Below are positions 6,510 through 14,004 of a DNA stretch of 26,293 nucleotides, piece after piece. Made by a program: the position numbers and the translations under genes. The stretch's first letter is position 1, and every line of letters starts with the position of its first letter. Source of the DNA: Candidatus Sediminicultor secundus. Lineage in GTDB: Bacteria; Atribacterota; JS1; SB-45; 34-128. The notes under the pieces are model-generated. The model was not told where the DNA came from. It was given only the letters and a program-made list of their open reading frames with translations, and did no database searches. The DNA lies in assembly GCA_002849045.2 (NCBI GenBank), contig NCRO01000052.1, positions 1 through 26,293 of the forward strand. The letters are read 5' to 3'.

Positions 6510-7894
6510 ACTCAAAGAAAATAGTTTATCCTTATATTCCAAATTCAGAACCACAAGTACAGAAAGAGATGCTACAAGAAATAGGAGTTAACAGTATAAA
6601 TGAGCTTTTTAGTGATATTCCTGAAAAATTATTACTTCATAAAAAAATGAATCTACCGAAACCTTTTCTTTCGGAGTATGAACTGAAGAGGTATATAGAG
6701 AGTATTCTATCAAAAAATTCAACATGCAAAGAAAATATTAATTTTTTAGGGGCAGGTTGCTGGCAACATTATGTGCCGGCAGTAGTTGATGAAGTTATAC
6801 ATAGATCTGAATTTTTAACTGCTTATGCAGGTGAACCATATGAAGACCACGGAAGATTCCAAGCAGGTTTTGAGTATGCGAGCATGATGGGAGATATGCT
6901 GGAAATGGATGTTGTAAGCATTCCAACATACGATTGGTCACAGGCTGCTTCAACATCATTACGTATGTCTTGCAGAATCACCGGTCGTAATGAAGTGTTC
7001 GTATCTAAAATAATAAACCCCAATAGATTACTTGTTATTAAAAACTATTGTAATCCAAATGTAAATGTAGTAATGCTTGATTTTGACTCTAAAACTGGAT
7101 TGGCAGATATTAATGATCTTGAGAAAAAAATATCAAATAAAACTGCAGGAGTTTATATTGAAAATCCATCTTATTTAGGTTCAATAGAATCAAACGGTGC
7201 TAAACTCTCTGAGATTATTCATAAAGCAGGGGCCCTTTTTCTTGTTGGTGTGGACCCGAGCTCCTTAGGCGTGTTAACCCCTCCTATCAATTATGGAGCT
7301 GATATTGTATGCGGAGACCTTCAACCATTGGGAATTCATATGAATTACGGTGGAGGAGTTGCGGGATTCATCGCTACAAGAGATGAAAAAGAGTTTGTAA
7401 GTGAATATCCTTCAAGGCTATTTGGGATAGCGCCAACAGAAAATGGTGAGTGGGGTTTTGGAGATGTTATGTGGGAAAGAACCTCTTTTGCAAATAGAGA
7501 GAGTTCGAAGGAATTTGTCGGGACTGCAGCAGCCTTGTGGGGCATTGCAGCAAGTGTTTACTTAGCCGTAATGGGGCCAGAAGGTATGCAGGAATTGGGC
7601 AAAGGAATTATACAGAGGTCTCTTTATGCTCAAAAGGAAATTGGAAAAATAAAGGGAGTAAAGGTACCTGTATTCCAAGCTGCTAATTATAGTGAGTTTG
7701 TGGTAGATTTTAATAACAGTGGTAAGAATATAAAAGAAGTTAATAAAGCTTTACTTAAAAAAGGAATTTTTGGAGGTAAAGATTTATCTAAAGATTTTCC
7801 TCAATTCGGTCAGAGTGCCTTGTATTGTGTCACAGAGATACATACTAAAGAGGATATTGATAAACTTGTTTTTGCTCTGAAGGAGGTATTTTAA
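6506..7894 (+). CDS. GcvPA-like (glycine dehydrogenase subunit 1) paralogue
   Basis: A 462-residue protein of the fold-type I PLP family that forms the N-terminal half of glycine decarboxylase (P-protein) where that enzyme is split in two. Family features are IPNSEPQVQKEMLQEIGV at the start and FLGAGCWQHYVP. The canonical active-site strings (TPYQPEISQG and NASMYDG as I remember them for GcvPA) are replaced by AGEPYEDHGRFQ and SIPTYDWSQAA, so glycine may not be the substrate. It overlaps the SDR stop by four bases and lies three bases before the GcvPB-like gene, so a hetero-oligomer with that product is expected. No gcvT, gcvH or lpd is nearby. I therefore avoid the symbol gcvPA. Confidence 0.85.
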   Translation: MNSKKIVYPYIPNSEPQVQKEMLQEIGVNSINELFSDIPEKLLLHKKMNLPKPFLSEYELKRYIESILSKNSTCKENINFLGAGCWQHYVPAVVDEVIHRSEFLTAYAGEPYEDHGRFQAGFEYASMMGDMLEMDVVSIPTYDWSQAASTSLRMSCRITGRNEVFVSKIINPNRLLVIKNYCNPNVNVVMLDFDSKTGLADINDLEKKISNKTAGVYIENPSYLGSIESNGAKLSEIIHKAGALFLVGVDPSSLGVLTPPINYGADIVCGDLQPLGIHMNYGGGVAGFIATRDEKEFVSEYPSRLFGIAPTENGEWGFGDVMWERTSFANRESSKEFVGTAAALWGIAASVYLAVMGPEGMQELGKGIIQRSLYAQKEIGKIKGVKVPVFQAANYSEFVVDFNNSGKNIKEVNKALLKKGIFGGKDLSKDFPQFGQSALYCVTEIHTKEDIDKLVFALKEVF

Positions 7895-7897
7895 ATT

Positions 7898-9475
7898 ATG
7901 GGAATGAATATGAAAACTAAATTGAGAAATTATCATGCAGTTTGTTGGGACGAGCCTATTATTCATGAATTAAATAGAAATGGGGAGAGGGCAATTCTTG
8001 TTCCTGAAGTAGATAAAAAGATAACTGAAACCGTAGGTGACGGTATTTCTTCTATTCCAAAGTCTATGCGCAGAAAAAATGCACCCCAATTACCTGCTCT
8101 TTCTCAACCACAAGTATTAAGGCATTTTTTACGTCTCTCGCAAGAGACTTTAGGCATGGATTTTAATATTGATATCGGGCAGGGAACCTGTACGATGAAA
8201 TATAGTCCTAAAATACATGAGCAATTTGCTAGTTCAGAAAAGGTAGCAGAGATGCATCCATATCAGGATGAATCTACATCTCAAGGGCTTCTCGAAATTA
8301 TGTATAAAACAGAAGAGTTATTTAAAGAAATATCTGGTCTTGACCGTTTTTCACCGCATCCTGGTGGAGGATCGCACGGAATTTATACTATTTCTTCCAT
8401 TATTTGGGCATATCATAAGTCGCGTGGCGAGGAAGATAAAAGAAATGAAATAATTACCACTACATTTTCCCATCCTTCAGCTGCTGCAGCACCAAGAGTA
8501 AAAGGATATAAAATAATAATTATTTGTCCTGATGACAACGGGTGCCCTGATATTGAAGCTCTTAAGAAGGTAGTATCTGAACATACTGCGGCATTGATTA
8601 TAACTAATCCTGAAGACACTGGTATTTATAATTCTAAAATTGCTGAGTTTACTAAAATAGTACACAATTCCGGTGGGCTTTGCGGTTATGATCAAGCTAA
8701 TGCTAATGGATTACTTGGCATAACCAGGGCGAAAGAGGCAAATTTTGATCTTACCTTTTTTAATCTTCATAAGACATTTTCATCTCCTCATGGTTGTGGA
8801 GGACCGGCTTCCGGAATAGTTGGTGTAACAAATAAACTTGCAAAATTTTTACCTGTTCCTGTTGTTAATTATGACAAAAAGAATAATAAGTATTTTCTTG
8901 ACTATGATAGGCTTGATAGCATAGGGAAAGTAAAGGATTTTTATGGTGTAATACCGGTAATACTTAGAGCATATGCTTGGATAATGAGTCTTGGAGCGGA
9001 AGGTCTTAGAGAAGTTTCAAATGTGGCTATATTAAATAATAACTACACAATGAAGAAGATTCTAGGACTTCGCGGTGCTGGTATGGCATTTCCAGAGCAT
9101 AAACATCGTATTGAGCAAGTCCGCTATAGTTGGGAAAAACTTACCAAAGAAACAGGCATTAATACTGAAGATATTCAAAGGAGAATATTTGATTTTGGTA
9201 CTCATTATTGGACAAGTCATGAACCATGGTCAATACCACAGCCATTTACCATTGAACCGAGCGAATCATATTCAAAAAATGATATTGATGAATTTGTGGC
9301 GATATTAGGACAAATTGTTAAAGAAGCATACGAAGAGCCTAAAAAGGTAAAAAACGCTCCATATAAAAGTTCCGTTCATCAAATTAATCATGATGTTTTA
9401 GATGACCCTGCAAAATGGGCTATTACGTGGAGAGCTTATAAAAAAAAATATAATGGTTATTTTCAACATAAATAG
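7898..9475 (+). CDS. GcvPB-like (glycine dehydrogenase subunit 2) paralogue
   Basis: A 525-residue PLP enzyme subunit, somewhat longer than ordinary GcvPB. The PLP-binding lysine is Lys292 in FNLHKTFSSPHGCGGP, and the cofactor Asp is Asp265 (YDQANANG). The N-terminal signature is GQGTCTMKYSPK, against GSCTMKYNPK in true GcvPB. QPAAGAHGE is replaced by HPGGGSHGI, and the AHGTNPASA string by FSHPSAAAA. TNPxTLG becomes TNPEDTG. These changes surround the active site and parallel those in the upstream subunit. A GAAGGAGG ribosome binding site lies before the ATG. The product would combine with the GcvPA-like subunit to decarboxylate or otherwise act on an amino-acid-like substrate; this is inference. 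Confidence 0.85.
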   Translation: MGMNMKTKLRNYHAVCWDEPIIHELNRNGERAILVPEVDKKITETVGDGISSIPKSMRRKNAPQLPALSQPQVLRHFLRLSQETLGMDFNIDIGQGTCTMKYSPKIHEQFASSEKVAEMHPYQDESTSQGLLEIMYKTEELFKEISGLDRFSPHPGGGSHGIYTISSIIWAYHKSRGEEDKRNEIITTTFSHPSAAAAPRVKGYKIIIICPDDNGCPDIEALKKVVSEHTAALIITNPEDTGIYNSKIAEFTKIVHNSGGLCGYDQANANGLLGITRAKEANFDLTFFNLHKTFSSPHGCGGPASGIVGVTNKLAKFLPVPVVNYDKKNNKYFLDYDRLDSIGKVKDFYGVIPVILRAYAWIMSLGAEGLREVSNVAILNNNYTMKKILGLRGAGMAFPEHKHRIEQVRYSWEKLTKETGINTEDIQRRIFDFGTHYWTSHEPWSIPQPFTIEPSESYSKNDIDEFVAILGQIVKEAYEEPKKVKNAPYKSSVHQINHDVLDDPAKWAITWRAYKKKYNGYFQHK

Positions 9476-9496
9476 TAATTATCAGGGATACACTGT

Positions 9497-10612
9497 ATGT
9501 ATAAAATAGGATTAATTGTTAATCCAATTGCAGGCATGGGGGGGCGAGTTGGTTTAAAAGGCACTGATGGCCGGAAGATACTTCAAAAAGCCAAGAGCTT
9601 AGGTGCGATTTCTTTTTCTCCAAAAAGGGCATCTGCGGCTTTAAAATCTCTTTCTATTATACAAGATAACCTAAAACTCATTACCTGTCCTGGCGATATG
9701 GGAGAAAATGAAGCAATTAGTTGTGGTTTTGTTCCTGATATTATAAACGGAATCAAAAGCAAAGAGACAACTTTTGCAGATACCCAGAAAGCAGCCCGTA
9801 TATTACAGGATCGTGGTGTAGATTTATTGCTTTTTGCGGGGGGAGATGGAACTGCCAGAGATATTTATGTTGCTATCGGAACGACTTTACCCGTTATTGG
9901 CATTCCTACCGGAGTTAAGATTCATTCAGCAGTTTTTGCCTCTAGTCCATCCAGAGCAGGAGAGCTATCTTTATTATATTTACAAAAAAAAGTACATAAG
10001 TTAAGAGAAGTAGAAGTTATGGATATTGATGAGCAGGCATTTCGAAATGGTATTGTGAAAGCCAGGCTATTTGGGTATCTTAAGATTCCTTATGAAAGGA
10101 GGTATATTCAAGGTGGAAAATTAGGGAGTTCACCTAGTGAGGAAATTATTCAGAAAGCTATTGCCGAAGATATTATTGAAAGTATGGATAATGATTTTCT
10201 TTATATAATAGGTCCCGGGACAACTACTAGAGCTATAATGCAGAGGTTAAGTTTAAGCTGTACTTTATTAGGTGTAGATGCTGTTTATAAAAAAGAAGTA
10301 ATAGGATTAGATTTGAGCGAAAGAGAATTATTGAAACTCGTTAATAAGGAAAAAGCAAAGCTAATCATTACCCCAATAGGTGGACAGGGTTATATCTTTG
10401 GAAGAGGAAATCAACAATTAAGTCCGCAAGTAATTCGGAAGGTCAAGAGAGAGAATATTATTATCATTGCTACTTATAATAAAATTGTTTCTTTAAAAGG
10501 ATCTCCCTTACTTGTTGATACAGGTGATTTATCTCTTGATAGAGAATTAATCGGATATGTGCAAATCGTTACTAATTATCATGAGCGAACGGTATATAGA
10601 GGCAAATTTTGA
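9497..10612 (+). CDS. AcoX-like / ATP-NAD kinase family protein (COG3199-type)
   Basis: A 371-residue protein with an NAD-kinase/diacylglycerol-kinase-type catalytic domain. It opens with IGLIVNPIAGMGG and carries the kinase motif GGDGTARD at residues 115-122 (Asp117 catalytic in NAD kinases). This is followed by IGIPTGVKIHSAVFA at about 134-148. The length and the C-terminal extension match the COG3199/AcoX group, first named from acetoin operons and still without a firmly assigned role, rather than housekeeping NadK. It follows the GcvPB-like gene by 21 bases and is the last gene of the operon. No acetoin dehydrogenase genes are present. It could phosphorylate NAD or a pathway intermediate. 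The upstream SDR looks NAD-specific, so supplying it with NADP is not an obvious role. Confidence 0.85.
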   Translation: MYKIGLIVNPIAGMGGRVGLKGTDGRKILQKAKSLGAISFSPKRASAALKSLSIIQDNLKLITCPGDMGENEAISCGFVPDIINGIKSKETTFADTQKAARILQDRGVDLLLFAGGDGTARDIYVAIGTTLPVIGIPTGVKIHSAVFASSPSRAGELSLLYLQKKVHKLREVEVMDIDEQAFRNGIVKARLFGYLKIPYERRYIQGGKLGSSPSEEIIQKAIAEDIIESMDNDFLYIIGPGTTTRAIMQRLSLSCTLLGVDAVYKKEVIGLDLSERELLKLVNKEKAKLIITPIGGQGYIFGRGNQQLSPQVIRKVKRENIIIIATYNKIVSLKGSPLLVDTGDLSLDRELIGYVQIVTNYHERTVYRGKF

Positions 10613-10708
10613 TTATGGATAAGGCTGTTTGATAATAAAATAGTAGGTATAATTACAATAAAATATAAAAGTAAAAAGTATCCGATTCTTTTACTGAAAC
10701 TTAAAAAA

Positions 10709-10751
10709 ACCACCTTCTTTGAAGATGGTAATGGTAAAATCGTTTTACCAT
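10709..10751 (+). terminator. Two tandem stem-loops after the operon / IS left end
   Basis: The first hairpin is ACCACCTTC-TTT-GAAGATGGT (10709-10729, one mismatch). The second is ATGGTAAAA-TCG-TTTTACCAT (10731-10751, perfect 9-bp arms), followed by AAAAAG on this strand. They sit about 100 bases after the AcoX-like stop and just before the decayed IS200-type tnpA. IS200/IS605 elements carry such subterminal palindromes at their left end, where they also act as terminators. Either reading fits. Confidence 0.5.
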
Positions 10752-10778
10752 AAAAAGATGTATGTGTTATAATGGGCT

Positions 10779-11125
10779 ATGACTAAATAAAAAAAATCAT
10801 ATCATACAATCTATTAACATAAATAGCATTTAGTCTGGTGTCCAAAGTACAGATACAGGATACTAAAAGGTGTAGTGGCTGAATTTGTAGAGTCAAATCT
10901 AAGGATGCTATGTGAATGGAGAAGTATAGGAATACTGGAAATAAATGCAAAAGAAGACCATATACATATGATGCTTTCTATACCTCTTAAGATTATTGAT
11001 ATCCGAAGTGATGGGAATGCTAAAAGGTAAGCAGCGATAAAACTCTTCAAAAGCTTTCCTACTCTCAAGAAGAAGCCCTATTGAGGAAACCATTTTTGGA
11101 GTCGGGGATATTGCGTATGTGTCTA
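10779..11125 (+). pseudogene. tnpA: Decayed IS200/IS605-family transposase (tnpA, Y1 HUH)
   Basis: Translating from the ATG at 10779 gives MTK then family-typical sequence (HLVWCPKYRYRILKG, FVESNLRMLCEW, INAKEDHIHMMLSIP). This is the IS200-type single-strand transposase. The HUH metal motif HIH is intact (codons 10959-10967). Three in-frame stops occur early (10788 and two near 10812-10826). A frameshift follows the SIP segment, so that VMGMLKGK continues in another frame. A further shift leads into AIKLFKSFPTLKKKPY, then a stop replaces Trp before GNHFWSRGYCV. The catalytic Tyr region is missing because group II intron sequence begins there. Clearly non-functional. Confidence 0.85.
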
Positions 11126-11335
11126 TGGAAACAGTGGAAGAAGATACGTACTAAATTGTAACCTTATTAAATTAGGGCTTCCAGATTGGGTAGCTTTTAG
11201 TTTAGCCAATACCCGAAAAGCTTACTGGCATATTGCAGGTGATTCTTTAAATAGTGCTCTACCTAATGCCTATTGGGATAACCTTGGGCTTATGAGCCTT
11301 ACAATCGTTATTATAAAATTCGTAGTGCTTTGTGA
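11114..11335 (+). pseudogene. 3' end of a group II intron reverse transcriptase/maturase (fragment)
   Basis: The frame reads RMCLWKQWKKIRTK, then after a frameshift NLIKLGLPDWVAFSLANTRKAYWHIA. It continues through LNSALPNAYWDNLGLMSL and, after a second frameshift, NRYYKIRSAL and a TGA at 11333-11335. The order WKQWK...LIKLG...ANTRKxYW...LNxALxN...GLxSL is the C-terminal part of group II intron-encoded proteins. The RT and upstream ribozyme domains are absent. It is joined directly to the IS200-type tnpA remnant at about 11114-11125, so one element probably inserted into or recombined with the other before both decayed. Confidence 0.75.
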
Positions 11336-11379
11336 ACCGCCGTATACCGAACGGTACGTACAGTAGTGTGAAGGGACGG
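11334..11379 (+). ncRNA. Group II intron domain V/VI remnant
   Basis: Directly after the maturase stop comes GAACCGCCGTATACCGAACG followed by GTACGTACAGTAGTGTGAAG, which resembles the 3' ribozyme region of group II introns next to their ORFs. The inner hairpin TACCGAACGGTA is intact. Outer-stem positions that I expect to be GG (ACGGTGG) read ACAGTAG, so the catalytic domain looks mutated. Assignment is by resemblance and position after the maturase end. Confidence 0.6.
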
Positions 11380-11436
11380 TAGACAAATTAATTGTTTATC
11401 CCTTACTCAATCAATAAAAAAAGGAGTGATGAAGTA

Positions 11437-12357
11437 GTGATAAGAATTAGCAAAAAAAACCATACATACTATTATGACAAAGAAAATAAACCAGTTTCAA
11501 GTGCATCTATCGGAGATAAGGTCATTTTTGAAACATTTGACTGTTTCCGCGATCAATTAAAAAAAGATGAAGATTTAGCAAATTTTATTGATATGTCACA
11601 TATAAATCCCAATACGGGTCCATTATTTATAAAAGGAGCAGAGGCGGGAGATATATTAGTAATAAAAATAGTAGACATCAAAGTGGAGGATCACGGAGTT
11701 TTAACTTTAATTCCTGGTGAAGGTAAATTAAGACATTACGTAAAATCACCAATTACGAAGATAGTAAAAATGGAAAATAATCAGGCATTTTTTAGTGAGG
11801 ATATTGTAATAAAAAATAAACCCCATATTGGGACAATAGGGACAACACCTTTTGGTAGAATACCCACAGGACTAATAGGAATCCATGGAGGAAACATGGA
11901 TTGCCCGGAAGCTGGAGCTGGTGCAAAAATATATTTTCCAATTTTTGTAAAAGGTGCACTTTTACAAATGGGAGATGTTCATGCAAATATGGGTGAAGGA
12001 GAAATTCATATTGGGCTTGAATGTGGTGCCGAAGTAACAATAGAAATTGTTGAAGTCATTAAAGATAAATTTATCCCAGCACCCATTATTGAAAGTAAAG
12101 ATTATTGGTATATTGTTTCTAATGCTCCTTCGCTTAAGGAAGCAGTTAGAGTTGGAGCAAAAAGAATAGCCGATTTTGTTTCAGATAGATTAGAGATTTC
12201 TTTGGAAGAAGCTACTCTTTTGGTTAGTATTGTAGGTAATGTTCGTATTGCCCAAGATGCAGAGGCTGATTATGATGTAAGTGTTTATGTTCAGTTTCCA
12301 AAATATGTGGATAAAAGGGGAAGATTGGATAAATTTTGTTATGATAAAAAGTACTAA
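11437..12357 (+). CDS. Acetamidase/formamidase family protein
   Basis: A 306-residue cytoplasmic enzyme of the FmdA_AmdA family, which hydrolyses short amides to the acid plus ammonia. Characteristic segments are FETFDCF (31-37), NPNTGPLFIKGAEAGD (57-72), HGGNMDCPE (150-158) and GDVHANMGEGE (179-189). Family length is about 300, so it is complete. An in-frame TTG at 11392 would add 15 residues, but AAGGAG at 11421-11426 points to the GTG at 11437. It lies just after the group II intron scar and about 280 bases before the transporter operon. In Methylophilus an amidase of this family is encoded beside an Fmd-type amide transporter, which supports a similar role here. The exact amide is unknown. 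Confidence 0.88.
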   Translation: MIRISKKNHTYYYDKENKPVSSASIGDKVIFETFDCFRDQLKKDEDLANFIDMSHINPNTGPLFIKGAEAGDILVIKIVDIKVEDHGVLTLIPGEGKLRHYVKSPITKIVKMENNQAFFSEDIVIKNKPHIGTIGTTPFGRIPTGLIGIHGGNMDCPEAGAGAKIYFPIFVKGALLQMGDVHANMGEGEIHIGLECGAEVTIEIVEVIKDKFIPAPIIESKDYWYIVSNAPSLKEAVRVGAKRIADFVSDRLEISLEEATLLVSIVGNVRIAQDAEADYDVSVYVQFPKYVDKRGRLDKFCYDKKY

Positions 12358-12638
12358 GATAAAATTTCTATAATTATTTTTACTATACTTCAAGAAAAAA
12401 TAGATCGAAATTCCAAAAAAGTGAGGAGGTGATAGAATATGTAATATTAATGAAAAATTTAGTTTAGCGGGATCTCTCCACTTGTGAAGGTGGGGATGAA
12501 AACAATTTCATGCGAAGCAGGATAAGCTCTACTTGAATCCCGAAAGAGTACCATGTCCCTAAGGGCGTGCGTATCTAGTAATATGTATGATAATAGGAAG
12601 GTATTTAAATTATATCTTATAATTAGGAGGTTTAAAAA
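12358..12638 (+). other. Leader/gap with structured-RNA-like block and start-stop unit
   Basis: No complete gene. A perfect AGGAGGTGAT (12424-12433) is followed by ATG-TAA at 12439-12444, a start codon directly before a stop. Next is a relatively GC-rich block, about 12465-12575, with a 9-bp stem TCTCCACTT-GTG-AAGGTGGGGA (one bulge) and a TCCCTAAGGG palindrome. It could be a structured leader for the transporter operon or the decayed 3' end of an IS605-type tnpB. I cannot assign it to a known riboswitch class. TAGGAGG at about 12626 is the ribosome binding site of the binding-protein gene. Confidence 0.4.
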
Positions 12639-13889
12639 ATGAATAAGTTAAGATTATATGGTATCTGGAGTATAATAATTACTGTGATGTTTTTTATTTT
12701 AATTAGCTCTGCTATAGGTGCAGAGAAAGAGCCAATTAAAATTGGGGTAATTGTTAGCATAACTGGTGAGGCTGCCGAAATGGGTATAGAAAACAAGCGT
12801 ACTATAGATGTGGCGGTGGATTTATTAAATGCAAAAGGCGGAATAAAAGGTTATCCAGTTATAGCTATTGTTGTCGATGGACAAAGTAAGCCAGCTGTCT
12901 TTGCAACCAAAGCTCATCGCTTACTAGAGGCTTTTAAGGTAGTAGGTGCTATAGGTGGGAATGATATTTCTTACGCTACAGCCGCTGGAGAAGTTTTTCA
13001 GGATGCTAAAACTCCTTTTTTAGATATCGGTGGTACTACTGCAACAATTCCTTTAGTGGGAGATTATATGTTTATGAGTCCCATACCAGATAACGACCAA
13101 GGAAGAGCAGTAGCAAAGTATATCTATGAGAAGTTTGGTTATGATACAGTTACAATTTTCAAGGATGTAGCTAGTGCTTATGGAACGAAACTTACTGAAT
13201 ATATAATTCATTTCCTTAAAGAATTTACGGGGAAAGAAAATCCTGTTCCACTTGTACTTAGCTATAATACTGGAGATAGTGATTATACAGCTCAATTAAC
13301 CAGACTTAAAGTTAACATAAATAAATTAGGAATTCAGGCGATTATTCTACCTACTTGGCCACAGGATGCTCCTAAAATTGCAAAACAAGCGAGAGAATTA
13401 GCTATTAATCTTCCCTTAGTTGGCACAGACGGTGTAGATACGTCAGCCCTTATCGAAGTCGGAGGAGATGCTGTTGAAGGGATGATATTCTCAACTCATT
13501 TCTCTGCAAGTCAACCCGGACTTACGGGTTTTGCAAAAGAATTTGTTGAAGAATATATAAAGAAAGAAGGTGAGGAACCCGGTGCATTCGGAACAATGGG
13601 GTATGATGCTTTTATGATATTAGCTGAAACTATTTCTTTAGTAATTGAACAAGAAGGAAAAGAGTGGTGGGACAATGCAAGCCTTGCAGATAAAAGAATT
13701 GTAATAAAAGATGGGCTTTTAAAGGTAGAAACTACTTGGACAACACAACCCATAAACTTTGTATCTGAAGGTTGGCCTAAAAGAGGACTGGTTTGGAAAG
13801 TTATAAAGGATGGAGCACAAAATTTCTACGATTTTCAAACATATGAGTCATATACTCCAGAAGGGATAGAAACATTTCCCTTCATGTAA
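12639..13889 (+). CDS. HAAT-type ABC transporter substrate-binding protein (LivJ/FmdD-like)
   Basis: A 416-residue periplasmic binding protein of the branched-chain amino acid/amide/urea class (type I fold, Peripla_BP_6). A signal peptide covers about residues 1-28, with a hydrophobic core and an SAIGA|EKEP cleavage site. There is no lipobox cysteine, so it is released rather than lipid-anchored, which suggests a diderm cell. The mature protein opens with IKIGVIVSITGEAAEMG, the family signature. A TAGGAGG ribosome binding site is present. It is the first gene of the five-gene transporter operon and is followed by a strong stem-loop that may set its higher expression. The substrate cannot be read from sequence; amidase context favours an amide or amino acid. 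Confidence 0.9.
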   Translation: MNKLRLYGIWSIIITVMFFILISSAIGAEKEPIKIGVIVSITGEAAEMGIENKRTIDVAVDLLNAKGGIKGYPVIAIVVDGQSKPAVFATKAHRLLEAFKVVGAIGGNDISYATAAGEVFQDAKTPFLDIGGTTATIPLVGDYMFMSPIPDNDQGRAVAKYIYEKFGYDTVTIFKDVASAYGTKLTEYIIHFLKEFTGKENPVPLVLSYNTGDSDYTAQLTRLKVNINKLGIQAIILPTWPQDAPKIAKQARELAINLPLVGTDGVDTSALIEVGGDAVEGMIFSTHFSASQPGLTGFAKEFVEEYIKKEGEEPGAFGTMGYDAFMILAETISLVIEQEGKEWWDNASLADKRIVIKDGLLKVETTWTTQPINFVSEGWPKRGLVWKVIKDGAQNFYDFQTYESYTPEGIETFPFM

Positions 13890-13898
13890 ATTAGATTA

Positions 13899-13944
13899 GA
13901 ACAATGGGAATAAAAAGTATAAAAAGTTTTTATTCCCATTGTTC
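13899..13944 (+). terminator. Strong stem-loop after the binding-protein gene
   Basis: Perfect 18-bp arms GAACAATGGGAATAAAAA (13899-13916) and TTTTTATTCCCATTGTTC (13927-13944) enclose a 10-base loop. The hairpin begins ten bases after the stop codon and lies between the binding-protein gene and the ATPase genes. It may be a partial terminator or an mRNA 3'-end stabiliser that leaves the binding protein in excess over the membrane parts, as is common in such operons. Confidence 0.75.
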
Positions 13945-14004
13945 CTTATTATTTGAGATCTTATTTAAATTGAAGGTTTCGTTTAGGTGAAAGGCTATAA
14001 TCAT

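Noticed and set aside
6506..9475. Annotation as the ordinary glycine cleavage P-protein (gcvPA/gcvPB)
   Set aside because: Several active-site motifs differ in both subunits and the partner genes gcvT, gcvH and lpd are absent from the neighbourhood.
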